Shown here: one piece after another, positions 1-12,473 of the stretch
Numbering within the stretch: position 1 is the stretch's first letter
How the letters are laid out: each line of letters begins with the position of its first letter
Source: Cymbidium sinense
Lineage: Eukaryota; Streptophyta; Magnoliopsida; Asparagales; Orchidaceae
DNA: 64,000 nucleotides
Direction of reading: 5' to 3'
Assembly (NCBI GenBank): GCA_021442155.1
Contig: CM038215.1
Coordinates: 2,752,976 to 2,816,975 of the forward strand
Notes under the pieces: generated by a model
Database searches by the model: none
What the model was told of the DNA's origin: nothing
Seen by the model: the letters and a program-made list of their open reading frames with translations, nothing else
Program-made: the position numbers and the translations under genes

Positions 1-1796
1 CTAAATAAAAAAACCTTAAACTAAAACCTAAAGCTAAACTTAAACCTAATCCTATAAATAAAATAAAATCAAAAATAAAAATTAAATTAAAATAAAATAA
101 ATAAAAACCTAAACTAAACTAAAAAAATAAACCAAAAAATAAAAAACCTAAATAAAATAAAAACTAGATGCAAAATAAAAATAAAATAAACCTAAAATAA
201 AATAAAATAAAAACTAAAAAAATCTGAACCTAAAAAATAAACCTAAAAATAAAACTTAAAATAAATAAAAAATTAAACCTAAAGCCCTAAACATAAACAA
301 TCCTAAACCTAAAATTAATAAAATAAAATAAACATAAACCTAAACTTAAATAAACTAAACTAAAATAAATAAAACCTAAACCTAAACCCTAAACCTAAAA
401 CCTAAACCCTAAACCCTAAACCTTAAACCTTAAACCCTAAACCCTAAACTCTAAAAACCTAAAAACAAAAACCTAAACTAAATAAAACCTAAAAATAAAA
501 TAAATCAAAAAAGTAAACCTAAATAAAATAAAATAAAAAACCTAAACTAAAATCTAAACCTAAACCTAAACCTAAACATAAAAATAAAATGAAATAAAAA
601 ATATAGAATTAATAAAAATAAAATAAATAAAAACCTAAACTAAACTAAATAATATAAAATAAACCTAAAAATAAAAACCTAAATAAAATAACACCTAAAC
701 ATAAAATAAAAATAAGATAAACATAAAAAAATAAAATAAAAACTAAATAAAAACCTAAACCTAAACAATAAACCCTAAAAAACCTAAAATTAAATAAAAA
801 TAAAACCTAAACCCTAAACAAAAAAAACCAAGCCTAAAACAAAAATAAAATAAACCTAACCATAAACTAAACTAAAATTAATAAAGCATAAACCTAAACC
901 AAAAATAAACTAAACCTCAACTTAAACCTAAACTAAATAAAATTAAATAAACTAGAAATAAACCTAAACTAAAAAATAAAACCTTAAAATAAACCTAAAA
1001 TAGAAACCTAAAACTTAAACCTAAAAAAATGAAATAATAACTAAACCTAAAAATAAAAAAAATAAAACCTAAACCTAAAAAATAAAATAAAAATTAAACT
1101 AAACTCAAAAATTAACATAAACCTAAACCCAAACCTAAATGATAAACTAAAATAAAGAAAATCAAAACTAAAATAAATGAACATAAAATAAATAAACTAC
1201 ACTAAATAAAAATAAAAAAAAATCTAAATAAAAATATAAAATAAACTAAATAAACTGAATAAACCTACACCTATCAGTTTAATTAATTTTTCTAGAAAGA
1301 AAAACCCTAAACCCTAAACCATATGCCCTAAACACTAAATCCTAAACCCTAAATCTTATACCCTAAACATGCAACCTTAAACTTACAACCCTAAACCTTA
1401 TCCCTAACCCTATCTCTAAACCCTAAACCTTAAACCCTAAACACACTAAACCCAAAAGCCTAAATCCCCAACCTTAAATGCTAATTTAACATTAAACCCT
1501 AAGCTAACCCTAAACACTAAACCCCAAAAACCCTAAACCCTAAAGCCTAAATGCTAAACCTTAACCCTAAACCTAAACTAAAACCTAAACCCTAAACCCT
1601 AAAGCCTAAACCAAAAGCCTAAACCCTAAACCATAAATGCTAAAACCCTAAAACCTGAAACCCTAAACCCTAAACCCCATACCCTGAACCGAAAACCCTA
1701 AACCCTAAACCATAAAAACCTAAAACCTAAACCAAAACTAAATAAAACCTAAAAAATAAAATAAGTAAAGAAAAACCTAAACCTAAATAAAATAAA
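1..1796 (+). repeat. Degenerate telomere-like satellite, left block
   Basis: The stretch is built of CCTAAA/CCCTAAA words mixed with A-rich AAATA words, all with the C-rich motif on the + strand and almost no G. From 1 to about 1260 it is mainly the A-rich type; a boundary box variant (ACCTATCAGTTTAATTAATT) lies near 1270, and CCCTAAA-rich sequence follows to about 1740. No gene is visible. The array stops where a (CAA)n run opens the RTE LINE remnant. Confidence 0.9.
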
Positions 1797-1820
1797 ACAA
1801 CAACAACAACAACAACAATA
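1797..1820 (-). repeat. (TTG)n 3' tail of the RTE LINE
   Basis: CAA is repeated about seven times on the + strand, directly next to sequence that is conserved in the second RTE remnant. Plant RTE elements end in TTG microsatellites rather than poly(A). This fixes the element's orientation and 3' end. Confidence 0.85.
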
Positions 1821-2516
1821 AGCCTTAATCCCACTAGGTGGGGTCAGCTACATGAACCATTCGTCTCCATTGTGTTCTATTATGTGTCAAATTCTCATTT
1901 AATTCAAGTATACTAAGATCATTTTTTATACATCTTAACCAAGTCTTTTTAGGTCTACCTCTACCTTTCTTAACATAAGGCAAATCTATTTTACTCTCCT
2001 AATCAATCATCTGGACGACACTTTATGTGGCCAAACCATCTAAGACTCTCCCTAATCTTATCTACCACTGAGCTACAACTTTTTCTCGAACATACTCATT
2101 TTGCATTCTATCTCTAAGGGTAAAGCCACTCATCACCTGAGCATCCTCATCTCTGTAACACTTAACTTAGTCTTATGTTTCTCTTTATTGGCCAACATTC
2201 ACCATAAGTCACGTGTCTTACCACCATCTTATAAAATTTTCCCTTAAGTTTAAGTGGAACTTTTCTATCACATAATAGGCCGCATTCCTCCACTTCAACC
2301 ATCCAACTTGAATTCTACTAATAATATCTCCATCTATTTCACCATCATTTTGAACAATAGAGCCTAAATATCTGAATCGCCACTCTTATTAATGACTTGA
2401 TCACCTAAAGTCACAACACTACCACTAAAACTTCTACAACTAAAATTACACTCCATATATTCAGTTTTAGATCTGCTTAAACAAAACCTTTAGACTCTAA
2501 AGTTGACCTCCATAAT

Positions 2517-3207
2517 TCAAGTTTCATGGACTCTCTCTAGTCTTATCAACAAGAAGAATGTCATCGAAAAAAGCATACACCAAGGTACATCTTCTTGTAA
2601 ATGCCTCGTAAGAACATCAATAACTAAAGTAAAAGATAAGGGCTTAATGTTGATCCTTGATGTAATCCAACCGAAATAGAAAAATATTTTGTCAATCCTC
2701 CTTGTGTTTGGACACAAGTGACTCTAGTACATATCCTTAATGACTTGAATATAACCAATATTAACTTCTTTCTCGCTCTAGAACCTCCAAAGAACAACTC
2801 TTGAGACTTTATCATAAGCTTTCTAAATCAATAAATATCATATGTAGATCCTTCTTATTTTCTCTATGCTTCTCCATCAAACCTCTTAACAAATGTATAG
2901 CATCCATAGTAGATCTACCGGCATGAAACCAAACCGACAGAGAAACTTCATCACATCGTAACCTATGCTCACTACTCTCCCATAATTTTAATGTATGACA
3001 CATTAACTTAATTCCTCTATAATTTGCACACTCTTGTGCATCACCTTTATTCTTAAATATAGGAACCAACAAACTCTTTCTCCACTCATCTGACATCTTT
3101 TTAGTCTTTAAAATAACATTAAAAAGATTGGTAAACCAAGAAATTCCTTGATCTCCTAAACATTTCCACACTTCTATTGGAATATTATCCGTCCTATCGC
3201 TTTTCAC
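2517..3207 (-). pseudogene. Reverse transcriptase fragment of the RTE LINE
   Basis: The upstream open segment (2812-3207) has the plant RTE palm/finger signature: DNIPIEVWKCLGDQG, then DEWRKSLLVPIFKNKGD, NYRGIKLM, GRSTMDAIHLLRGLMEK and DLHMIFIDLE. The next segment (2624-2815) carries GLHQGSTLSPYL, the conserved turn before the catalytic site. The last (2517-2717) has EDVPWCMLF, which should run into the catalytic FADD; a one-base loss puts the following GATGAC (Asp-Asp) and its downstream residues into another frame near 2560. Three frames are used, so this is a pseudogene. Family assignment is firm; activity is excluded. Confidence 0.85.
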
Positions 3208-3390
3208 ATTTCATTTTCTTTAAAGCTTCAATCGACTGCATTTACTAATGCAATGATAAAATGAAATTCTCTATTTTGTTTAGGTATTAAGGTTGCTAAA
3301 ATCAATCGTACTTTCAGATCCTTCATTGAAAAGTTTATTAAAATACCTCATCCACCTATTTTCAATATCTTTTTCTAAGAAAAGCACTTA

Positions 3391-6300
3391 AAATAAAAAT
3401 GTAAATTAAAACATAAACCTAAACTTAAAATAAAATAAAATAAAAAATAAAAACTAAACTAAAATAAAATAAATAAAAACCTAAACTAAACTAAAATATA
3501 AAATAAACCTAAAAGTAAAACATAAACTTAAAATAAAAATAAAATCAACCTAAAATAAAAACTAAATAAAATCCTAAACCTAAGCAATAAACCTAAAAAT
3601 AAATAAAAAATAAAACTTAAACCTTAAATAGAAAAAAAACCTAAACCTAAAATAAACAAAATAAAAACCCAAACCTAAAACTAAATAAAAAACTAAAATA
3701 AAAACCTAAACTAAAATAAATAAACATAAAATAAATAAATTAAAATAAATAAAAATAAAAAATAAACCTAAGATAATATAAAATAAATTAAAAAACCTAA
3801 ACCTATCGGGCTTTTATTTTAAAACCCTAAACACTAAACCCTAAACCTAAACATTAAACCCTAAACCCTAGTAAACCTAAACCCTAAGCTACAACCTAAA
3901 CCCTTAACCCTAAACCTTAAACTTAAACCCTAAACCCTAAACTAAACTAATCTCTAAACCTAAACACTAAACACTTGAATTCTAATCCTTAAACTAAACT
4001 CCTAACCCTAACTCTAACCTTAACCTAAACCCTAAACCCTAAACTATAAACCCTAAACTTAAATCATAAACTAACCTAAACTATATACCTAAAGTTAAAC
4101 TATAAACCCTAAACTAATCTAACTATAAACCTGTTAACTAAAACCTAAACTCAAAAAACACTAAACCCTAAATCCTAACACTAAACTCGTAACCTTGAAA
4201 CCTAAACCCTAAAACATAAACCCTAAAACCCTAAACCCTAAACCTAAAGCCCTAAACCCTAAACCATAAAACATATAACCCTAAACCCTAAACCCAAAAC
4301 CCCAAACCCTAAACCCTAAACCCTAAACCCTACACCATAAACCCTAAACCGTAAAGCTTAAACCCTAAAAGCCTAAAAACCTAATCCTAAACTAAATAAA
4401 ACCTAAAAGTAAAATAAATAAAAGAACCTAAACCTAAAAAAAATAAACACCTAAACTAAAACCTAAACCTGAATGTATAATGAAATAAAAATCTAAACCA
4501 AAAAATTAAACATAAAAATAAAACATAAAAATAAATAAAAATTTAAACCTCAACCCTAAACTAAAAAAAAACCTAAACCTAAAATAAACAAAATAAAATA
4601 AACATACACCTAAACTCAAACAAACTAAACTAAAATAAATAAAACCCAAACCCTTAACTTTAAACCCTAAACTGTAAAAACTTAACAACAAAAACCTAAA
4701 CTAAAAAAAACCTAAAAATAAAATAAATAAAAAACATAAACCTAAATATAATAAAAATAAAATAAAATAAAAACCTAGACTAAAACCTAAACCTAAACCT
4801 AAAAATAAATTAAAATATAAAATATAAAATAAACTAAAAGAACAAAAATAAAAACATATACTAAACTAAAAATAAAATAATACCTAGATGTAAAATAAAA
4901 AGAAAGAAAACCTAAAATAAAATTAAATGAAAATTAAATAAAAACCTAAACCTAAATAATAAACTTTAAAAAAAACCTAAAAAAAACCTAAACCCTAAAA
5001 AAAAAAACTAAACCTAAAAAAAAACATAAACCTAAACTAAAATAAATAAAACCTAAACCTAAACCTAATATAAACTAAACCTAAACTTAAACATAAACAA
5101 ATTAAAATAAAATAAACTAAAAATAAACCTAAACCTAAATTAAAAAGCTAAAACTTAAACCTAAAAAATTAAAATAAAAACCTAAACCTAAGCCTAAATA
5201 TAAAAAATAAAGCCAAAATGTAAAAAATAAAATAAAAATAAAATTAAACTAAAAAATAAACATAAACATAAACCCAAACCTAAAAAATAAATTAAAATAA
5301 AAGAAATAAATATCGAATAAATATAATAAACTAAAAAAAATAATCTTAAATAAAGATATAAAATATACTAAATAAATTGACTAAACATAAACCTATAAGT
5401 TTACTTACTTTAAGAAATAAAAAACCTAAACCTTAAGCCCTATATGCTAAACACTAAATCCTAAACCCTAAACCCTAAACCCTAAACATACAACCCTAAA
5501 CCTACAACCTTAATCCTTAACCCAAACCCTAACCGTAAATCCTAAACCCTAAACTCTAAAAATCCTAAACTATAAATTCTAAACCCTCAACCTTAAACCC
5601 TAATCTAACAATAAACCCTAACCTAACCCAAACCCTGAACCCCAAAAATCCTAAACCCTAAAACCTAAACATTGAACCCTAAACCCTAAACCCTAAACCC
5701 TAAACCCTAAATCCTAAAAACTTAAAAACCTAAACCTAAACTAAATAAAAAATAAAAATAAAATAAATAAAAAAACTTAAACCTAAATAAAAAAAATAAA
5801 ATAAAATAAAAACTAATACTAAATTAAAATAAATATAAAAACTAAAACTAAAATTAAAATAAAATTAAAATAAAAATAAACTAAACTGAAATAAAATAAA
5901 CTAAACTAAACTAAAAAAAATAAAATAAATTTAAGAATAAAAAATTTTAATAAAATAAAAACTAAACGTATAATAAAAATAAAATAAACCTAAAATGGAA
6001 TATAATAAAAACTAAATGAAATCCTAAACTTAAAAAATAAACCTAAAAATAAAGGAAAATTAAAACCTAAACCCAAAATAAAAAAAAATCTAAACCTAAA
6101 ATAAAAATTAAATAAACCTAAACATAAAAAATAAAATAAAAACCTAAACATAAACCTAAAAATAAAAAATAAAACATAAACCTAATAAATAAAAAAAAAT
6201 AAAACTCAAATAAAAAATAAACCTAAACCTAAACATAAACATAAAAAATAAACTAAAATAAAAAACCTAAAAAAATAAACTAAACTAAATAAAAATAAAA

Positions 6301-6610
6301 ATAAACTTAAATAAAAAAGTATAATAAAATTTTAAATAAATAAACTAAACTAAATATACTAAAATAACCTAAACCTACTGGTTTACTTAATTTAAACCCC
6401 TAAAAAACTTTGAACCCTAAACCCTAAAAGTATAAACCTTATAACCTTAAACCCTAAACCCAAAACCCTAAACCCTAAACCCTAACCTAAACCCTGTACC
6501 CTAAACCTTAAACCGCAAAACCTAAATCTAAACCTAAAGTAACTAAATAAATTAAAAAATAAACCTAAACCCTAAAGCCTAATAAACCTAAACCTAAAGC
6601 TAAACCCTAA
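3391..6610 (+). repeat. Telomere-like satellite with three boundary boxes
   Basis: A-rich CCTAAA/AAATA blocks alternate with CCCTAAA-rich blocks (about 3830-4380, 5410-5740 and 6400-6610). Boundary boxes lie near 3800 (divergent), 5395 and 6375. The run at 5680-5710 holds about five uninterrupted CCCTAAA units. The last 80 bases carry the flank that precedes most GR-RBP copies, including AAAGTAACTAAATAAATTA at about 6537. Short open frames on the - strand here are low-complexity and not genes. Confidence 0.9.
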
Positions 6611-6880
6611 GAATGTGCAGAACCTTGACATCAGGAATATCACCATCAACCGTGCTCCTAGATTGGAGGCTAAGGCGAGGCTGACATCATCAAGTGGTGA
6701 TGGGGATGGAAGTGCTAGTGGATATGGAGGTAGTGGTCGGGGCAGTGGTGGTTATGAAGGCAGGAGGAGTGATGGAGGTTACAACCATGGTGGTGGCGGA
6801 AGGAGAGATCGAGGATATGATAATGGATCCCGTTATTTGAGAGGCTTGGGTGGTTCTGATGGGTGGTTCTGATGGCAATT
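6611..6880 (+). pseudogene. GR-RBP pseudogene copy 1 (open tail, no 3' UTR)
   Basis: The copy begins inside the last RRM strand of a plant glycine-rich RNA-binding protein: the reading NVQNLDIRNITINRA corresponds to the family pattern NGQNLDGRNITVNEA. A glycine-rich tail follows with Gly-Gly-Tyr, Gly-Arg-Gly and RSDGGYNHGGGG blocks, open to a stop at 6870-6872 (about 85 codons, the most intact reading of all copies). In GR-RBPs the RRM binds RNA and the tail mediates low-affinity contacts; here the RRM is almost wholly absent, so no such protein is made. A 13-base direct duplication (6848-6860 and 6861-6873) shifts the normal ending. The 3' UTR present in other copies is missing: the copy joins straight into A-rich satellite resembling that at 12840. 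No promoter was recognised. Confidence 0.85.
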
Positions 6881-8050
6881 AAACTAAAATAAAATAAATA
6901 AAAAGCTAAACTAGACAAAAAAAAAAAAGAAAACTCAATAAAATAAAAAACTAAACCTAGAATAAAAATAAAAAAACCTAAAATAAAATAAAATAAAATA
7001 AAAAATAATTAAAAATAAAAAATAAAAAAAACATATATAAAAATAAAAAATAAAATAAATTGAAATAAATAAATAATAAACTAAATAAACTTAAACCTAC
7101 CAATTTACATAATTTTAAAAAAAAGCCCTAACCCTAAACCCTAAACCCCAAACCCTAAATCTACAACCCTAAACCCTAAACCCTAAACACTAAACCCTAA
7201 ACCCTAAAACCAAAACCATAAAACACTAAACCCTAAACCCTAAACCCTAAACCCTAAACCCTAAAAACCTAAAAACCTAAACCTGAAACCTAAAAATAAA
7301 ATAATATAAAAATAAAAACAAAATTAAAATAAAATAAATAATAACCTAAACTAAACTAAAAAATTAAATAAATATGAAAACAAAAAACATAAATAAAATT
7401 AAATCTTAATGTACAATAAAAATAAAATAAACTCATAATAAAATAAAATAAAAGCTAAATAAAAACATAAACCTAAAAATAAAAAACAAACAAAATTAAA
7501 AAAAAACCCAAACCAAAAACTTAAAAAAAATCTACACTTAAAATAAATGAACTAAAATAAACCAAAACCTAAACTAAAATTAACTAAATTTTAAAAATAA
7601 AACCTAAACATAAACCTAAAATAAACTAAACCTAAATTCTAAACTAAATAAAATAAAATAAACTAAAAATAAGCCTTCACCTAAATTAAAAAATAAAACC
7701 CAAAAATAAACCTAAAATAAGAATTAAAAACCTAAACCTAAAAAAAACCTAAACCTAAACCTAAGAATAAAATATAAAACCTAAACCTAAAAATTAAAAC
7801 AAAAAAACTAAACTAAAAAATAAACATAAACCTAAAATAAACAAACTAAACTAAATAAAAAAATAAAGATAAATAAAATGAAAAAAATAAAATAACCTAA
7901 AATTAATAAAAATAACCTAAATAAACATAAACCTACCAGTTTTCTTAATTAAAAAAAAAAAACCTAAGCCCTAAACTCTAAACCTAACCTAATGTAACTA
8001 AATAAATTAAAAAATAATCATTGTTAAACCTAGAACTAAACCTAAACCCT
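6881..8050 (+). repeat. Satellite block, left member of a duplicated segment
   Basis: Boundary boxes lie near 7100 and 7935. Sequence from about 6904 (GCTAAACTAGA followed by an A-run) recurs almost word for word from 12862, marking the left edge of a segmental duplication of about 6 kb. A run of five CCCTAAA units lies at about 7222-7262. Nothing coding was seen. Confidence 0.85.
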
Positions 8051-8541
8051 AAGAATAGGCAGAACCTTGACAACCGAAACATCACCGTTAACTAGGATAA
8101 ATCCAGATCCGGCGGTGGAGGAGAAGGTGGATGTGGCAGTTATCACAGTGGTGTTGGGGGATCTGGAGGTGCTGGTGGATATGGAGGTGGTGGTCGGGGT
8201 AGTGGTGGTCATGGAGATAGGATGAATGATGGAGGTTACAGCCGTGGTGGTGGCTAAAAGTAGAGTTCGAGGATATGATGATGGATCCCACTACTGGAGA
8301 TGCCAGGGTGGTTCTGATGGGAACTAGAGAAACGGATGAACGGTCGATCCTATCTGCTCCTTATTTAACTGTGTCTTTATAGTAGAGACAATTCTAGTTA
8401 TCTATGGCTTTTGATTTACTCTATGCGTGCTCATTTTTGATCTATGTCATCGCTTATCTTAGAAAACTTGGTGTGTTACTTGGTTGATAAAATCAAAAAG
8501 AAGAAATGTTGAATCTGAATTTGTTCTCTGTTAAAAAAAAA
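8051..8541 (+). pseudogene. GR-RBP pseudogene copy 2 with 3' UTR
   Basis: The copy has the RRM end with Gly to Arg (AATAGGCAG), then a TAG stop at 8093-8095 where sister copies 8 and 10 have sense codons. A Gly-rich tail follows (GGGGEGGCGSYHSG and on) with a second stop near 8254, a terminal SDGN with Trp changed to a stop, a UTR of about 200 bases, and an A-run at 8532-8541. The UTR end (GAAATGTTGAATCTGAATTT then TGTTCTCTGTTAAAAA) is shared by nearly all copies and looks like an mRNA 3' end with poly(A). Its closest relative is copy 4. Confidence 0.88.
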
Positions 8542-11500
8542 CCAAAACCCTAAACCCTAAACCTAAAACCAAAATCCAAAACCTTAAACCTTAAACCATA
8601 AATTCCTTAAACCCTAAACTATAAACCTTAAAACCTAAAATCTTAAACCCTAAACCCAAAACCATAAAACCTAAATCAGAACCTTAATCCTACAACCCTA
8701 AACTCTAAACCCTAAACCCTAAGTCCTAAACCCTAAACTGTAAACCATAAACCCAAAACCCTTAACACTACACCCTAAAATTAACTAAAAATAAACCTTA
8801 ACCTAAATTAAAAAATAAAACCCAAAATAAACCTAAAACAATTACTAAAAACCTAAACCTAAAAAAAACCTAAACCTAATCCTAAGAATAAAAAATAAAA
8901 CCTAAACCTAAAAAATAAATTAAAAAAAAAACTAAACTAAAAAATAAGCATAAACCTAAAATAAACAAACTAAAATAAATAAAAAATAAAGATAAATAAA
9001 ATGAAAAAAAAATAAAATAAAATAAATAAAACAAACTAAACCTAAACCCAAAACTAAATAAAATAAAATAAACTAAAAATAACCATAGAGTAAAAAAATA
9101 AAACCTAAAATAAACTAAAAACTTAAACTAAATTAAACCTAAAAATAAAATAAATAAAAAAACATAAACCTAAATAAAAAAAATAAAGTTAAACAAAAAC
9201 ATGAACTACAACCTAAACCTAAACCTAAACCTAAAAAGAAAATAAAATAAAAAATAAAAACTAAACTAAAATAAAAAAAAAAAATAAACTAAAATAAAAA
9301 ATAAAAAACCCAAATAAAATGAAAACAAATCCTAATATTAAATGAAATAGAATAAAACAAAAGATAAGTAATACAACTAAATGAAACCTAAACCCAAAAT
9401 TTAAAAACTAAAACTAAACATAAAAAGATAAAAGAAAATGTACCTAGCTAAAATAAAATAAAACTAAAATAAATAAAACTTAAACCTAAACCTAAAATAA
9501 ATTAAACCTAAACATAAACCTAAACTATATAAAATAAAATAAACTAAAAAATTAAACCTAAAATAAAAACCTAAAACATAAACCTAAAAAAAACTAAACC
9601 TAAACCTAAAAATAAAAAATAAAACCTAAACCTAAAAAATAATGTAAAAATAAAACTGAAGCAAAAAAATAAACATAAACGTAAACCTAAACATAAAAAT
9701 AAACTAAAAGAAAAAACTAAGCTAAAATAAATAAACCTAAATTAAATAAACTAAACTAAATAAAAATAAAATTAAGCCAAATTCAAAATAAAAAATAAAA
9801 TAAATTAAAATAAATAAAAAATAAATAAAAAATTAACTAAATAAACCTAAACCTACCAATTTACTTAATTAAAAAGAAACCCTAACCCTAAACCCTAAAC
9901 CCTAAAACTAACCCTAAACCTGCAACACAAAACCATAAACACTAAATCCTAAACCTACAACCATAAACCTATAACACTAAACCCTAAACCCTAAACTGTA
10001 AACACTTAACTAACCCTAAACCCTACATAAAATAAATAAATAAAAAATAAAGAAACCCTAGCCGTCAACCCTAAACCCTTAAGCTTCAACCCTAAAACCC
10101 TAAACTTGAAACCCTAAACCCTAAACCCTAAACCCTAAAACCTACAACCCTAAACCCTAAAACCTACAACCCTAAACCCTAAACCCTAAACCCTAAACAC
10201 CAAACCATAAACCCTAAACCCTAAACCTTAAAAACCTAAAAACCTAAAAACCTGAAAACCTAAACCTAAACTAAATAAAACCTAAATATAAAATAAATAA
10301 AAATACTTAAACCTAAATAAAATAAATTAAAATAAAAACCTAAACTAAAACCTAAACCTAGACCTAAACCTAAACTAACCCTAAATATAAAATAAAAAAA
10401 CTAAAACTAAACTAAAATAAAATAAATAAAAACCTAAACTAAACTAAACTAAAAAGATAAACCTAAAAAACCCGAATAAAATAAAAACTAAATGTAAGAT
10501 ACAAATAAAATAATCCAAAAATAAAATAAAAACTAAACGTAAGATATACACAAAAGTAAACCTAAACCTAAACTAAAAAATAAAACCTAAAAAGCCTAAA
10601 ACCTAAACCTCAATAAAAAAATAAAAACCTAAACTTAAACTTAAAAAATCAAAATAAAAAAACTATGCTAAAAAATAAACATAAACTTAAACCTAAAAAA
10701 ATCAAATAAAAATGTAAACTAGAATAAATAAACCTAAAATAAATAAACTAAACTAAATAAAAAATAAAGATAAATAAAAATAACAAATAAAATAAACTAA
10801 AATAAATAAAAAATAAACTAAATAAACTTAAAACTATCAATTTTCTTAATTTTTTAAGTAAAACATAAACCCTAAGCCACAGACCCTAAACCTTATATCC
10901 CAAAACCCTAAAACTAACCCTAAACCCTAAACCTTAAACCTACAACCCTAAAACCTAAACTAACCCTAAACCCTAAACCCTGAATAAAAAATAAAAAAAT
11001 AAAAAAATTTTAATCCTAAACCCTAAACCCTAAACACTAAACCCTAAACCCTAAAACCAAAAACCATAAAACCTAAATCCTAAACCCTAAACCCTAACCC
11101 TAAAACCTACAACCCTAAACCTTAAGATGCTAAAAACCTAAACCTAAACTAAATAAAACCAAAAACCAAAATAAATAAAAAACTTAAACCAAAATAAAAT
11201 AAAATAAAAACATAAATGAAAACCTAAACCTAAACCTAAACCTCAAAATAAAATTTTAAAAGAAACTAAACTAAAATAAAATAAATAAAAACCTAATTTA
11301 GACCTAAAATAATAATAAAATAAACCAAAAATAAAATAAAATAAAAACTAAATAAAATCCTAAACCTAAAAAACCTTAAGATAATTAAAAATTAAAACCT
11401 AAACCCTAAACAAAAAAAATATATTAACCTAAAATAAAAATAACATAAACCTAAACCTAAATCAAAACTAAAATAAATAAAACATAAACCTAACCTAAAA

Positions 11501-11989
11501 ACTAAAACCTAAAATACAAACCTAAACCTCAACCTAGAGAAAAAAAAATAAAAACCTAAACCTAAACCTAAACCTAAAAATAATAAAATAAAAAAAACCT
11601 AAAAAAAATAAAAATAAAACTAAACTAAACAATAAACCTAAACCTAAACCTAAACCTAAAAAATAAACTAAAATAAAAAAACCTATACTAAAATAAATAA
11701 ACTAAACTAAATAAAAATAAAAAATAATGTTAAATAAAAATCAAAAGTAAAATAAACTAAAACAAATAAAAAATAAACTAATTAAACTAAATAAACCTAA
11801 ACCTACTAGTTTACTTAATTTAAAAAAAAATCATAAACCCTAAATCCTAAACCCTAAAACCCTAAACACTAAACCTACAACCATAAACCCTAAACCCAAA
11901 ACCCTAAACCTATAACCTAACTACCTAAGTAAATTAAAAAAAAACCTAAACCATAAAACCTAATAAACCTATACGTAAAACAAAACCTT
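8542..11989 (+). repeat. Satellite block with three boundary boxes
   Basis: Boxes lie at about 9855, 10835 and 11801-11820, spaced close to 0.97 kb. The part from about 9050 matches 15650 onward. The part 9930-12473 is the first of three related copies of about 2.6 kb (others 16600-19144 and 19255-21922). Landmarks shared by all three are a GTCAACCC/CTCAACCC word at about 10063, 16719 and 19373, and an AAGCTTCAACCCTAAAACCC word at 10081, 16753 and 19410. No gene was seen. Confidence 0.85.
11801..11820 (+). repeat. Boundary box of the satellite (best example)
   Basis: CCTACTAGTTTACTTAATT ends an A-rich block and is followed by an A-run and a CCCTAAA block. Copies or variants lie near 1270, 3800, 5395, 6375, 7100, 7935, 9855, 10835, 13045, 13862, 16510, 17475, 18429, 20135, 21101, 22980, 24262, 24780, 26775, 28425, 29550, 29945, 30925, 33640, 35215, 36600, 43775, 44930 and 45235. 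Variable positions are mainly CTAG/CCAG/CCAA and TTAC/TTTC. It marks the repeat unit; no function is implied. Confidence 0.85.
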
Positions 11990-12473
11990 AAGAATGGGCA
12001 GAACCTTGACGGCAGGAATATCTCCATCAACTAGGATCAGTCTAGATCTGGCGGTGGAGGTGAAGGTAGAGGCGACGATTATCATAGTGGTGATGGGGGA
12101 TCTAGAAGTGTTGGTGGATATGGAGGTAGTGGTCGGGGCAGTGGTGGTTATGAAGGTGGGAGGAGCGATGGAGGTTACAACCATGGTGGTGGCGGAAGGG
12201 GAGATCGGGGATATGATAGTGGATCCCGCTATTTGAGAGGTTGAGGTGGTTCTGATGGGAATTGGAGAAACTAAAGAACGATCGATCTGATCTGCTACTT
12301 ACGAAACTGTCTTTACTATAGATACGATTCTAGTTATCTAGGATTCTTCATTTGCTGAATGAGTGCTCATTTTTTATCTATGTTCACTTATGTCTTAGAA
12401 AACATAGTCTATTACTTGGTTGATGAAATCATAAAGAAGAAATGTTGAATCTGAATTTGTTCTCTGTTAAAAA
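11990..12473 (+). pseudogene. GR-RBP pseudogene copy 3
   Basis: The copy reads NGQNLDGRNISIN, then a TAG stop at 12032-12034, then QSRSGGGGEGRG and a long glycine/tyrosine/serine tail to GGSDGNWRN and a terminal stop. A second stop (TGA) sits at about 12241. The ending DGNWRN is the usual C-terminus of many plant GR-RBPs, so this copy preserves the original 3' coding end. A 3' UTR and short A-run follow. Overlapping frames here give long open readings only because glycine codons (GGN) avoid stops in shifted frames. Confidence 0.9.

Larger units (their letters stand above)
1797..3390 (-). mobile_element. RTE-clade LINE, 5'-truncated and decayed
   Basis: The segment is non-telomeric and reads as a LINE on the - strand. 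Its 3' end is the (CAA)n run at 1797-1820, which is a (TTG)n tail on the sense strand, a hallmark of plant RTE-clade LINEs. Working 5'-ward on the sense strand there is a 3' coding end and then reverse-transcriptase blocks. The 5' boundary near 3390 is where AT-rich telomere-like sequence resumes, so the endonuclease and 5' part are missing. A second, shorter remnant of the same 3' end lies at 27000-27387 in the same orientation. The frame is broken several times, so the element cannot be active. Confidence 0.85.

Noticed and set aside
4506..4691. 61-codon - strand frame rich in Phe, Tyr and Leu
   Set aside because: It is the complement of CCTAAA/AAATA satellite; low complexity, no start or domain, and similar frames arise wherever the satellite lacks stops.
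6690..6918. - strand frames rich in His, Thr and Ser opposite GR-RBP copy 1
   Set aside because: Antisense shadow of glycine codons; the same appears opposite copies 2, 3, 4 and 6.
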